64,000 nt of DNA, taken from the NCBI RefSeq assembly GCF_019112545.1, contig NW_025064888.1:579383-643382 (forward strand). The letters run 5' to 3'. The position numbers were made by a program, and so were the translations under genes. The notes under the pieces are model-generated. The model saw nothing but the letters and a program-made list of their open reading frames with translations, was not told the origin of the DNA and ran no database searches. Below are positions 11,440-22,680 of this stretch, piece by piece; position 1 is the stretch's first letter; every line of letters begins with the position of its first letter. The stretch comes from Guyanagaster necrorhizus. Its lineage: Eukaryota; Basidiomycota; Agaricomycetes; Agaricales; Physalacriaceae.

Positions 11440-12562
11440 TCACACAGTGGAAGCCTCCTCCGTCAATTTGTACTGGTTTCCTGGTATAATCGAATCCTTG
11501 GTGATGTACTTCCCAGGCCAGAACGGCATATACACGCCGATGGACAGAAGGAGAGGCAGTGAATCGAGGCAGTAGAAAAAGACTGGATGACCATAAGTAC
11601 CGCTCTGAATCGATTGAACAAGCAGGGTCACATGCCTTCGTGGGTGCGAACGTAGCTTCCGCGATCAGAGGCTCCTTCGACAAGACGATATATGGTACGG
11701 ATCTTTGCCAAGTTAGAATAGGCTAAAGCGAAGTATAGAAGAGCTTACAATGATCAGAGATGAAGATACATAGAGCAGCCACAAAGCCTTCCACCAGTAC
11801 TCTTGTCCAGAAGTGACGCGAGCCTTTTTGAGTTTCCAGTGGGTCCATAACATCATCAAGGTAAATATATAGTATGAAACCGACTGAAGGATCAGGCCGG
11901 CAAGAAAGATATTTTTGCCAAGGGTTATGTGGTTTGGGTTGACAATCATAGCAGCACCTCCAGCCTGAATAAAAGCTGATTAGAGCCGTTGGGTTACAAA
12001 ATGAAGGGCAAATCGCAAGCACCTGGATGATGAAGGTGATAATATCGCTACATATGAAAATCGTAGACACGCGAGTAGGCGTCAAGATACAGAACTGAGC
12101 GCCAAGGCATTGAACGACGAGGTGGCCGTAGACGATATAGTTGAAAGCCAGGAAAGCAGCAGGCGCGCACGCGATAAGGACGTTCTGTGTGGCGAGAAGG
12201 GCTTGGAATTTTGATGTTCCACGGAGGAGACAAGGACAACTTTGACGAAGAAGCCAATACCGCTGACTGTGAAATGAAAGGTATCTTTAGCCGGGGACCG
12301 TATTGGAAGTGTGGGGAAGGTACTAGCCTGCTGCGCCGATAGGAAGACAAAGGCCCCACCAGTTGCGGTGTTGGCAAACCCGGAAAAATAGAACCAGAGA
12401 AAACAAGATGTAGACTATGCCAACAATAGTTGCCGCTGTTTTGCTTGGGATTTCTCCATAGACGATCTCTGTTTGCGTCACTTGGGAGGAGTTCACTGCA
12501 GCTGAGAAGAAGTCTGAGTATAATATATAGGATATTGAAACGTGGACATGTACCATTTTCAA
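11440..12562 (-). CDS. RTA1-like multi-pass membrane protein
   Basis: Exons on the minus strand join into a seven-helix protein of the fungal RTA1 (lipid-translocating exporter-like) family. The N-terminal part carries 'YGEIPSKTAATIVGIVYILF', matching the family's 'YxPSxxAAxxF' opening. Next come 'VLIACAPAAFLAFNYIVYG', 'RVSTIFICSDIITFIIQ' and 'KNIFLAGLILQSVSYYIF'. Last is the family signature 'RTIYRLVEGASDRGSYVRTHEG' followed by 'VFFYCLDSLPLLLSIGVYMPFWPGKYI'. Known members (Rta1, Rsb1, Pug1, Rtm1) give resistance to toxic lipids or amphipathic compounds at the plasma membrane. The ATG at 12562 gives 'MKMVHVHVSISYILYS', a short hydrophobic lead. An upstream exon cannot be excluded. Confidence 0.85.
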
Positions 12563-12932
12563 ATGTGTCCCTGGCCATGTATAAAATCGCCGTTGCGACC
12601 AAATCCATGCTTGCAGAGAGACGTTTGGTGAAGGACATCAAAATGGGGGTTGCTGTGGACAAAAGGATGCATGGCTTTCACCCTTATATACTGCAGATGT
12701 CGAATAGACATTGAAGAAACCTGAAGTGGTCCGTCGGAGATAATGTACGCTTAAGAGCATCTCCGTCGGAGGCGAGTTCTGTCGAGTTCTGCCACGTCCT
12801 GATAAGGCAGGCAGGTGTCTAACCAAGTATGACGCAAGTACAGCCACCTCTGAATTGAACACTCCTGCGTCGAGAAGACTGCAAGTGCTATCCTCCGTTA
12901 ATTGGCGCCTGTCGATCGCCAAGTTATCGTGC
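12563..12932. promoter_or_regulatory. Shared upstream region of RTA1-like gene and ATG29
   Basis: About 370 bp between two divergently transcribed genes, so it must hold both promoters. No distinct motif stands out. Confidence 0.4.
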
Positions 12933-14312
12933 ATGCCTGCGGATGCACCGCCCGTTCGTGTCGTTGTTCGTCTGCCATATAACAAGCCCGAGGATCCACC
13001 CAGCGACCCCCCGCGAGTACGTGGACCCACAGGAATGACTCTCTTCGTTGGGTTTGATCCAGGTTTAGATAGAATGGACCCCGGAGAAAGCGGACATTCT
13101 CTGGAAGGTGATTGAACGGTCACGGACCACTGATAATGGAGGAACAGATTGTGGGCTTTACTCCTTTTTTTGCTGCGGCGACGGTCCTGAATGTGTCGCA
13201 GGGAAAGGATTAGCCTCTCATCTCCAAGTGCCATTGCCGTACCTCTTGTATCGTGTACATGCAAGATTCCAAGAGGAGCTCAGAGGACTGCACAACATAC
13301 CTGGTGTCTTGAGTCCTTCCGCTATCCATGTCCCAGCCAAAGTAGTAGAAGATTTTCCCTTCACGGAGCCGCCCTCCATGGCTGCACGCGCGGCTAGCAG
13401 GTTGGCCAGCAGTTCTCGACTCTCTGGCTCTCCTGGACGTAATTCGACACCGTTAGGGATCCGTGCACGACTCAGCTCACTAGGCCATAATTCTCCTCGT
13501 CCGAAAAAAGCATCTTCATCGTCTACGCTCACATTGCAGAGCACCGTGAAGCCTCAAGTCCCTGCTCGTCCTCCATCGCTCTCGTCGTCAGAAAGCACAG
13601 ACTCGGAGGACGAATATGTGCTCAAGGAAGAGGAAGCTGACCGGCAGGTGGAGGAGCAGGAAGCTCTCGATAGAAAGCTCAAGGACCTGCAGAGAATGAT
13701 GACCAACGACGCGTTGGGACTCGTCGGCACCGGAAAGAAGAACAGCCATTCTATCGACCGTGGCCGTGTGGGAATGGTGTCGCCCATGTCCGTCAGCAGC
13801 TTGCGACGTGACACGTATTCGAATCGGAGCGCTAGTCAGAGTCTGTCGAGTGCGAGTTCGCCACAGGGATCAATACCAGATATCCCTTCTCCGCCTTCCG
13901 ATTTCCAGCCGCATTCTCCAATCAGCCGACATATGTCGCCGAGCAAATCATCCAGTCCGCCTGCTCTGTCACCTCGCAGTGCGATTGGGCAGCGTTACGG
14001 GCATCTCGTTCGTCGTACCGCGAGCGATGGGAGCAACGGTGGTTCGGAAGCTTCCAGTTTCAGTGATATCAGTGGTCAGTATTCTTACCTTCACCAGGCG
14101 TTCGTGTTCTGAGCTTTGCTCGCTATTAGACGCAAGTTTGTCTACTTCTGCTTTAGAGAGCGCCTTACTTTCCAATATCCGCGGCACTGGGTCTCGGTTG
14201 TGAGTTCCTTGAATATCGTACACGCTACTCCCGCTGTCGCTCAAGTTTTTTTTCCAGTTCTAACTTTGCTATGAGTCGCTTTGGAGGTAGAAGCAATGGT
14301 GTCCCGCACTAG
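12933..14312 (+). CDS. ATG29: Autophagy protein Atg29 (N-terminal domain family)
   Basis: Exons 12933-13016, 13069-13150 and 13202-about 14073, then two short 3' exons ending at the TAG at 14310-14312. The N-terminus carries the Atg29 signature: 'PVRVVVRLPYNKPEDPPSDPP', then 'IEWTPEKADILWKVIERS', 'GTDWKGLASHLQVPLPYLL' and 'YRVHARFQEELRGLHNI'. Joining at the intron 13151-13201 restores the conserved Trp of GTDW, which supports that splice choice. The rest is Ser/Pro-rich and probably disordered, with 'LSSSESTDSEDEYV' and a Lys/Glu coiled segment. The last exon ends 'SNIRGTGSRFSNFAMSRFGG', again typical of the family. Atg29 works with Atg17 and Atg31 as the scaffold of the phagophore assembly site. 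It is divergent from the RTA1-like gene, 370 bp apart. Confidence 0.88.
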
Positions 14313-14614
14313 CTTTCGTGTATGCTAGAATCAAATGTTATTGTATCTCTACCCAGTGTAAATGGGCGTGTTCGTGGTGACGCGTCTATGGTTTCGATCC
14401 CTCTACCACTTATAAGTAAATATCACAATTTCTGTGTTTTCGCCATCTATGTATCATTCCAACAGTTTCGACGCCCTTCTGGCTCGGCGGACCGTGTTAC
14501 GCGATCAGTGAGGCACCGGTGCTGAGTTTGGTTGAAACAACTTTTTTATACCTAATCCGAGTTTGTTGTGTCAGATATTAAACTCCCAAGTCCTTACCAC
14601 CATCACGACCACCA

Positions 14615-16225
14615 ATGGAGCTCACGTTCGTCAACGATCTGGGACATTCTTTCGACGTTGAAATCGACCCAAATATGGAGCTGGAAAACGTGATGGCACT
14701 GCTCGAGGCCGAGGTGCGTCGGCTGCCTCCTCTCTTTCTCACTCACTTTTACTAACACTCGTCATTAAACCTAGTCGGGCATTCCAGTGTCAGAGCAACA
14801 CATATCACACGACGGGCGGCATCTCAATGATCCTAAAGCCACTATACAACAGCTAGGTGTGACGGATAAAGCTATACTATTATTGCGGCGCACGGTTGCT
14901 AATCCCGCGGGAGCGTGCGTCTATCTACTCCTTCCTTCTTGTTATCTCGCTGATAGAACTGCAGCGCCGTGCCTCAAGACGATGAGATGATGCGATTACA
15001 GTTGCTTGGAGATCCTTCTCTCATGCGTGAGCTCAGAGAGGTACGCTCGCTACTCCGATGTCCTGTCGTGGTCGCTGAAAATCAAAGGACAGAGCCAACC
15101 TGAACTTGCACATGCAGTGGAGCATGACCCTGCTCGTTTCTCCGAGCTCCTACGGCTGACGAAAGAACGGCAGTATGAGGCTGAGCTGGCACAGCAACGG
15201 GAAATCGCCAGTCTGAACGCGGATCCTTTCGATGTAGAGGCCCAACGAAAGATCGAGGAAGCTATCAGGCAGCAAGCTATCCTGGAGAATATGGCTCATG
15301 CTTTGGAGTATTCACCAGAGAGCTTCGGGAGGGTCACGATGCTTTAGTGGGTTGCATGCACTTGTCCTTGTGCGCCTTTTGCCTAACAGCTCAATAGTAT
15401 CCCGGTGGAGGTCAACGGGTGTAAAGTAAATGCCTTCGTCGACAGCGGCGCACAATTCACCATCAGTGAGTCTTTCACTGAATGTATCCGAGTCTGTGTT
15501 GTTAACGGATTCCGTGCTAGTGAGTCCGCAGTGTGCAGAAGCCTGCAAGTTCGTATTTCACGTTCTTTGGAGCAAGACACCAGAAAGAGACTGATCTAGA
15601 TTAACCTTGATAGCATCATGCGTCTTCTCGATAGTCGTTACTCTGGTATAGCCCAAGGTGTTGGTACCGCCAAAATCCTGGGAAGAATACACAGTACGCA
15701 GCTAAAGCTTGCTGACTTGTTTCTTCCTTGTTCCTTTCAAGTTATGGAGGCGAGTCTTTCTCCTTTCTTGTTCCACGCTCTATTCAGGATGCTTACACAT
15801 GTCTCTAGGGACAAGGCGTCGACCTGCTCTTTGGCTTGGACATGCTAAAAGCCCACCAGGCGTGCATTGACCTGGAGAAGAACGTACTTCGAATACAAGG
15901 CCGCGAAGTGACCTTCTTGTCCGAGCACGAGCTTCCGGACAAAGCCAGGGATGAGGAAATTCCAGAGAGTATGCCCTCATCATCTTCTGCGTCGGGGTCC
16001 GGCTCTTCCAGGCAGAGTCAGCCCGCCGCTCGGTTCCCCAGGGGCGGAAACACTCTGGGAGGAACTCCTCGGCCAGCACCATCTCGTTCCTCAGCGTCAA
16101 CGTCCAGGCACTCAGAGGAGTATATACGGACCATTATGGATCTTGGTGTGACAAGGGAGATTGCAATAAGTACTTTGGATGCTGCTGGTGGGAACATTGA
16201 CGTCGCAGCCTCGCTGCTTTTCTAG
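14615..16225 (+). CDS. DDI1: DNA damage-inducible protein 1 (UBL, aspartyl protease, UBA)
   Basis: About eight exons. Order of domains: an N-terminal ubiquitin-like fold ('[18 protein letters not shown] ... LLLRRT', residues 1-75); a helical domain ('[16 protein letters not shown]', '[19 protein letters not shown]'); a retroviral-like aspartyl protease with active site '[12 protein letters not shown]' and later '[15 protein letters not shown]'; a Ser/Pro-rich linker; and a C-terminal UBA ('[19 protein letters not shown]', '[12 protein letters not shown]'). Ddi1 shuttles ubiquitylated proteins to the proteasome and cleaves heavily ubiquitylated substrates; the catalytic Asp is present here. 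The ATG at 14615 begins the UBL directly. It converges with SPT3, with only 130 bp between stop codons. Confidence 0.92.
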
Positions 16226-16355
16226 ATGGTTTGGTAGTAAGTAGTACAAAAAGCAATGTAATTCTAGCGCCCATTAACGAGTATACATATACAATAAGTG
16301 CGTGGTAGTATACAGTGAGTGCTCAAATATAGAAGTCGGAATGAGAAAAATGCAC

Positions 16356-17663
16356 TTAAATGAGAGTAACTCTGGTTCGTACAAGACCACCTCTCCAGTT
16401 GTGCATTCCAGCGGCTCGATGGTGCGCCCAATCACCTTGCATCCGCGAGAATGCGTCCTGGATGTGTTCTGGCTGTATGGCCGTCCGTGCCTCCGGTGGT
16501 GGTAAGAACAGAGAGTTGACGGGAAGCGTGTATTCGTCACGCTCCTCCTCCTCTTCCCTTCTGCGTTTCTCTGCCGAGCCGCCTAAAGATGTTGCCTTCC
16601 GCTTGCCCATAACGGGCGACGTGTACTCGTCGAGTAGAGAGGCTTCTTCCAGCGACTTTTTAACGGAGAGACCAGCCAGGGTGAGGGAGCGAACCATTTC
16701 GAAAGCAAGGAAACCGACGATATCAACCGTGTCGTCGTTTGCTTTCAGATCGAGGTGTGGTGGAAGGTTGAGGAACTCGCGAAATCGTTTGGCTAAGAAA
16801 GAACCTTAACCAATGGAGATCACATTAAGACGGAGTGATGCCTTGCCTTTGCGATATGTAAACGAGGCTTGTCGACAGTCAGAATAGTGCTGATACTCCT
16901 CTCTGGTCATCTGACGAGTAGCATCGTCGGCTTCCTGAGGTATGGTCAACAGAGCAGAAATGGAACGAGAAAGTATATATGCCTTGAGACGCTGTATAGA
17001 GGCTTCATGAGCTTCAATGTCATCCTCGTCTTCTTCGTCGTCCGACTGGTGTCCGCTCTGCTTAAGGACCTCCGAATATATCGTCGTAATTTCCCAAGGC
17101 AGTTTAATGGTTATCTTCTGTGCCTTGGCAGCAAGTTTGTCTTCATCCAGAGTGAGAGTACGCTAGTAGCACTAGAAGAGGACGACGTACCATCAGCACC
17201 ATCTTCCAATGTCTCGACCTCAACACCACCTCCGCCATCGCCACCAGAATCCTTGGCATGCTTACGCACATCTTTCCAGGAAAGATAAGTTCGAAGTCGG
17301 TTGACCTTGCCTCGATCGTGACGGATTAGAAAGATGAGGTCCTCAGCTGTCAGGTAGCGCGCTCCACGTCGTACAGCAAGTCCTCGGGCTTGTACAATCT
17401 AAAGAAGCAAGTCAGATTGTAAGTATAAAGAGAATGAAAGATTTACCAGCTCAATTAGCTGTCCCCGAACGATATCCTCGACGAGATTCACGGTGTCCAT
17501 GTTAGGTTCCTGTACCTCACCGAAGACAAACATCTGCCCAATTATTGAGCACGCTGCCTCATGAGAGACTAGGACCACATACCATTTGTGAAATCTCCTG
17601 TGTATATTTGTATTCCCTTGTGCCCAGCAATTCACCAGGATTCGCCCTCTTGACCGTGGCCAT
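16356..17663 (-). CDS. SPT3: SAGA complex subunit Spt3 (histone-fold)
   Basis: The ATG at 17663 begins 'MATVKRANPGELLGTREYKY', then 'EISQMMFVFGEVQEPNMDTVNLVEDIVRGQLIEL', the N-terminal histone fold of Spt3. A second fold half follows: 'ARGLAVRRGARYLTAEDLIFLIRHD' and 'KVNRLRTYLSWKDVRKHAKD'. Central acidic residues precede 'YQHYSDCRQASFTYRKAKRFREFLN', and the C-terminal fold has 'DIVGFLAFEMVRSLTLAGL'. A basic 'KRRREEEEE' patch may be a nuclear signal. Spt3 delivers TBP to promoters within SAGA. About four introns were placed. The gene is head to head with the MYND-SET gene over about 105 bp. Confidence 0.92.
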
Positions 17664-17768
17664 GGCCGGACATACAAAAGCAAATGTTGGCGCCTGTGGG
17701 CGTACGGTATTATGTAAGACGTGCTAACTGCCCGGCCCGGCCCGGCCCTACTCCTTCAAGCTCCAGTC
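17664..17768. promoter_or_regulatory. Bidirectional promoter of SPT3 and MYND-SET gene, with CCCGG repeats
   Basis: Only 105 bp separate the two start codons, so both core promoters must overlap here. At about 17731-17750 there are four head-to-tail GGCCC units, a GC-rich block that contrasts with the surrounding sequence and is a candidate factor-binding element. Confidence 0.5.
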
Positions 17769-19214
17769 ATGAGCACAATCGAAACTGGCGCAAATGTACG
17801 TCTAGCGAACCACCCAATCGCCAGAACCAAGGCGGTAGCTGTTTCTCCACTCGCACAAGGTTCTCTGATTATTTCCATCGATTCGTTGGCGACCGTTCTT
17901 TTACCCTCTGAAAAAGGTAGAAGATGTGACGCCTGCCATACAATACCTACGTCTCTACGGAAGTGCTCAGGATGCGCATCATTCTACTACTGTGATACTT
18001 CATGTATGGTGTAGTAAGAATGAACGTGTTGGCACCATCCGATTGATTACTTTCAGGCCAGTCAATGCATTGGAAAACGTTCCACAAGCGAATGTGCAAA
18101 CATTTCAATCGATATACAACTTCGTCTTCTTTCCAAGCACTCGCTGCTCACGAGAAGATGGACGCACTTTTATTGTCTCATCTGGCTGTCCTCGTACCTT
18201 CCCAAGAAGTCCGAGAAGAAGGCAGTTCCGCCTTGGCTGTATTCATGTCTTTACTGCCGGGTTCCGTAGAGGTTGCCACCCCGCCTATATGCACAAACGG
18301 ATCTCCTCCCTCACCTGAAACCTTGCGCTTTCTCTTCTCACGATTCGGCAACAATAATTTTGCCATGCATTCCCATTTCAATACCTTTGGCCACGGAATT
18401 TTCCCCCTCGGCAGTCGATTATTCAATCATTCTTGCTTGCCCAACGCTGCGGCGAAGTACATCATCTCTCCGTCGCATCCGCCAAAAATGCATGTTGTTG
18501 CCCTCAGAAACATTGACCCTGGAGAGGAAGTATGTATGTTTACTTTCATACGCAAACGGCAACTGACCGTTTTCAAGATATGTCTAACTTACGTAGATCC
18601 TGCGCTCCTACAATCGCGGCAGCAAATTTTCGAGTTGACCTACGGATTTAAATGCCGCTGTTCTTCATGTATTTTTGTCGAAGGACTGGGTCACATTCCT
18701 GAGTTGCCCAGTGATCCAGACGGCGTTGCGCGGGTGGTTAGGAAATTGCGCGAGTTCGTGCCTGCTTCAAGTCATGAGCTGTTCAGCAAAACCAAAAAAC
18801 TCCCGGACGAGCTACTCTGTATCTTCCACGAGTCTTTCCTGTCAAGAATCTCGGAAACATTTAGCAATGCTTCTCATGATGGCCCATATGACTTGGCCCT
18901 CGATGTCGGTGAAACTATGCTACAGATCTATCAACTTATCTATCCAGAAAACTATCCTCAGATCGGTATGCTTCAGATCTGCGCCCTGTACCTATTTCTT
19001 TTGTCCTGATCAGACTATGCCAGGACTGCATTTGCTAGAAATGGCGAAGACAGGATGGAATCAGGTTGTCAGTACAGGATCATCCAACGTGGACCGACCG
19101 CGCAAATATGTCAAACAGGCACGTCAGATACTTCTGATTATTGGTGCAGAGGGCGATGATGGCGGCCCCTTGAAGGAGATCCAGACTCTCGAAGATCTTT
19201 TGAATACTCAGTAA
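17769..19214 (+). CDS. MYND zinc finger / SET domain protein (SMYD family)
   Basis: The ATG at 17769 starts 'MSTIETGANVRLANHPIART', the N-terminal part of a split SET domain. A MYND finger is inserted at about residues 55-95: 'CDACHTIPTSLRKCSGC' and 'YYCDTSCQSMHWKTFHKRMC', the latter restored by splicing the intron at about 18004-18056. The SET core follows, with 'FGHGIFPLGSRLFNHSCLPNA' (NHS motif for SAM binding), 'GEEICLTYVD' and a post-SET 'CRCSSC'. A C-terminal helical region ends 'GLHLLEMAKTGW'; using the AG before 'GACTGC' near 19023 gives this conserved reading. SMYD proteins are lysine methyltransferases acting on histones or other proteins. The key NHSC residues and the Tyr are present, so activity is plausible. 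Confidence 0.88.
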
Positions 19215-19686
19215 GCACGGACCAAGCATCGGTGCGTTGAAAACACAATTATATAGAATCTGTCACTGGTGTAAGTAATAAGACTGCACGTGTACTTGAA
19301 TAGGCGAGAGAGAGGCGTTATCCTTATCACAAAGTCCGAGGAGGAAAAAAATGGTCTGACACGTATGTACTGTAGATAACGTTGCTACAGGACCGAATAC
19401 ATATTCAAGATACAGTCGGACTACCCCTTTTTCCTTCCCTTAAATAAATCGACCTGGTGGAGACTCGGAGCTAAGGATGAGAATATCGAACATGAGGAAC
19501 TTACCTCCCAATACTAAAGTTGTCCGACAGACCCCCAAGTTTCTTGATAAATGAGCGAGTAGTTGAAAAGACGAAGACAACAGATGCGACATTTTTGAGG
19601 CCAATGCCAGGATGCTATGTTCTATCTAGAGCGCCAGGGAGACGACGTAAAGAAGGTAATCGACAACGAGAACCCTGAGCACCAAG
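19215..19686. other. Convergent 3' intergenic region
   Basis: About 470 bp between the stop codons of the MYND-SET gene and NOP14. No gene, repeat or RNA was recognised; it presumably carries both 3' UTRs and polyadenylation signals. Confidence 0.5.
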
Positions 19687-22680
19687 TTACTTCCGTCCTG
19701 CTCTCCGTTTCTCCTTCGCTTTCTCTCTCTCCATCGACTTTTCCTCCGCTCTCTCGCCCTCAATAGACCCGAAAACACGCCGCATGTTTTCGTTATACAC
19801 CCTATCTTTATCTTTCTGCTTCTGTTGCTGCACGCCTGCAAGGAATTTGGCGTCCTTTCGAAGCTCCCGAATCGCCCCCTTCTTCTCCTTCTTATATTGA
19901 TTCCGTAACTTCGCAGCCTCGTTCCGCTCGTGATCAGGATCTTGATGGCGAAGATAAGAGGATGACGACGTCTCGAACTTGGGAATGTAGGTAGGTATAG
20001 GAATAGGCTTATGAGCCTGCAGCTGCAAAGGCTGCCGTGCTTGCCGTGCAAACAGCAAAAGTCTCTTGGTGCTATCTGAGACGGCTTTTATGCGTGACTA
20101 TGACGAGAGCATGAGTATTCCGGAGCTTGTACTACATTGGTACCCTCACCTGGAGAGCTTCGCTGAGCTCGGTTTGTTTCAACATATGTTTCAAGATGGT
20201 GGAAATAGGATCGTATAGTTCCACGAACCCCTCTAAGCCCTTATACAGCTCCGCAAACCGCGCCACGAGATCCAATGCTGCATTGAGAAGACCAAGTTTT
20301 GTTTCTTCATTCACAGAACCTGCTTCCAGGACTTCCAATAAGTTCACCTTCTGGCTCGCGGGAGATCCGGTGCTATGTTGAACCGTGAAGGAGCTAGATA
20401 ACTCAGATCTGAAATCGGGTGAGGGGAAAGACCCCGGGAGAGCAGATGCATCCTTATAGCTATTCGGGGCAAGATGCAAGACTGCATTGATAACGAAATT
20501 GACTGCTTCCGGGACCAAACGCTTGGATAACTTTTCAAACTGCAAAAACAAGGAGCAGAGGAAAAGTCCACTCGCAATGTCGGCGAGTGAACGGACTCGC
20601 GCCAACCCCAGGTACGCCCCCATGAGCACTCGGGTAGGTGAGACGACCGCGTGGTTCAAGTCACTGGTCGACCAAGTAACGCCGATAATGCGCAGCAAGG
20701 ATAACTCTGGAAGACCAGGCCATATTTTGGCCTCGGGGTTGAGCGCTCCGCGAGACAATCCTCGATTGAGGTTTTTGTGCATGAGAGTAAGCTTTTTAAC
20801 AAAGAACTCCGCTGATTGCACGGGATATGCTTTAGTCAAGGCGAAGAGGTGCGGTAAGAGGGCAGAGAGATGAGTAAGGCGGGGGGTCGGAGGAGAGCAA
20901 AGAAAAAGAACATGATCGATAAGTACACCTGTCAGGGCCTAAAAGAAGGTGAGAGTGAGCTGGACTATGGCAAGTGCAAGGCGTACTTGAAGTTTGAGTT
21001 TGTTCTCAGGCGCCAAACTGGTGTGGTGCAAGGCCCGAATTCGATGGACGACAGTTGGGACGTCCTTATCGTCGATACCATCCACGATATCCAGGAACTC
21101 GGCATGCGTCGACGGGCAGATAAAGGTATAAGGCAACTCCTTGGATTTGGATGCCGACACAACTTTTTTCGCGGTAGTATTTGTCGTCAGATCCTCATGG
21201 TCAGATATGTCGCCTAACGGCCGTCCTTCATCGTCGCCACTCTCCTCATCTTCCTGGCTATCTTCGCCATCTTCCTCGCCGCTTTCACTTTCAGACCCTG
21301 AAACATCGTCAGCTTGACGATCGCCTAATCCAGCACCGATGCCCGCCCATTCTTCATCTTGGTCAACGAAATCATCATCGAGATCGTCTACCTCTCTTCT
21401 CCTCTTCCTCTTCTTTGGCACATCTTCGCCTTCGCTGTCACTATCATCTAGTCCCAGCATTCGTTTTTGCCGCCGGCGCTCTGCCTTTTCTAGGGTCTCC
21501 TTCTCCTCCAGCACCATTTCTTCCTCTGTCTTTGTTCGGTCCTTAGGCTTCGCTCGCTTGTCAAATGCAAGTTCGCGAACTCGTTGGTCATAATCAAGAT
21601 CTTGTGTTTCGAGACCGTCTAGCGGATCAGTTGCAGCAGAGGCTTCTTTTGTAAAAGCCTCTTTCGATGTTTCAGCTGCAGAGTCGGAAGTAGAAGCGAC
21701 TGGCACAAATAACAAGTCTCGTAGCGAATCAAAAGCTTCATCCAGTTCGTGTCGGACATTGTCTTCTTTCTCTCGCTCCATTTGCCTTAGAAGCTGTATC
21801 AACCAAATTAGTTGCACTGCAGTTGAGACGTATGCCTTCAAACACAAACTTTATGCTCCTTGCTTTTGGCCATGACTTCCGCCATGACCTCGGCTTTGGA
21901 CTTCTTCCTTGCAGGCTGAATTCAAGAAGTCAGGCTTTCACGCCACTGTATCACGAACTATTCACATACCGCCCCGTCCTCTTCTCCATCGTCATCGTCG
22001 TCAAATCCTCCGAAGTGAGCTTTTTGGACCACCTCGCGGTCAATTTGACCTGAACAATGTCAGTCCCGACAGAAAATAAAGACAAAGAGAACCAACCTTG
22101 CTCCTCTTCTTCGTCATCTAAGCCCATCTCCACATCATCAAAGTCGTCCAGTTTGGATAGACTCTGTCCATAATGCGTAAGCTCGTCCTCGTCTTCTAAA
22201 TTGAACGTAGCCCCCCGAGACACTCGTTGTCGTTCTTTCGTGAACCGCTCTAGCATTCTATCCTCTAAGCTCATGGATGGATCATTCTCGCCAAAGCGAC
22301 GGTCCACGATGCCTCCCGCTCGGTCTTTCTCTTGAAATTCCTTGAGCAAAGTTTTCTTACGCTGTCGTATCATATTTTTGAGAATGGGAATTGGACATGG
22401 TTCAAGTACGACGCACCTGCTCCAGCCCTGCCATTTTGCTTTGCGCAGGCTTCCCGGTGACACCTTTGAGCTTACGGCCACCGACATCATGTTTCAACTT
22501 CGTAACTTTGGTGTCGAAGGGATTTAGCTTCTGATGAATTTCAGCAAGTTTACTTTCGCGCTTCGCCTTGTCATTGGCTTGGTTTGTAGACCGCTTGCGT
22601 TTCATACCTTGAGGTCTCCCAGTGACACCCGCTTGGGAAAGTGCGGATTTCAGCTGTGAAAGCTGAGACCCTTTTGCCAT
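19687..22680 (-). CDS. NOP14: Nucleolar protein Nop14 (SSU processome)
   Basis: The ATG at 22680 gives 'MAKGSQLSQLKSALSQAGV', and the next block carries the family hallmark 'LNPFDTKVTKLKHDVGGRK'. Then come 'SKMAGLEQ', 'KKTLLKEFQEKDRAGGIVD' and 'RRFGENDPSMSLEDRMLERF'. A central acidic/basic region around 21200-21600 has 'RELAFDKRAKPKDRTKTEEE', then long Asp/Glu/Ser tracts. The C-terminal half is helical ('IICPSTHAEFLDIVDGI'-like and 'LRIIGVTWSTSDLNHAVV'). The last exon has 'AKLRNQYKKEKKGAIRELRKD' and 'FLAGVQQQKQKDKDRVYNE', ending in a Lys/Arg/Glu tail. Nop14 is needed for 18S rRNA maturation and 40S assembly, and acts with Noc4 and Emg1. About five introns; roughly 900 residues, normal for the family. 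Confidence 0.93.

Noticed and set aside
9026..12562. Zn2Cys6 factor plus RTA1-like exporter as the edge of a secondary-metabolite cluster
   Set aside because: No backbone enzyme (PKS, NRPS, terpene synthase) or tailoring enzymes are adjacent; the neighbours are housekeeping genes.
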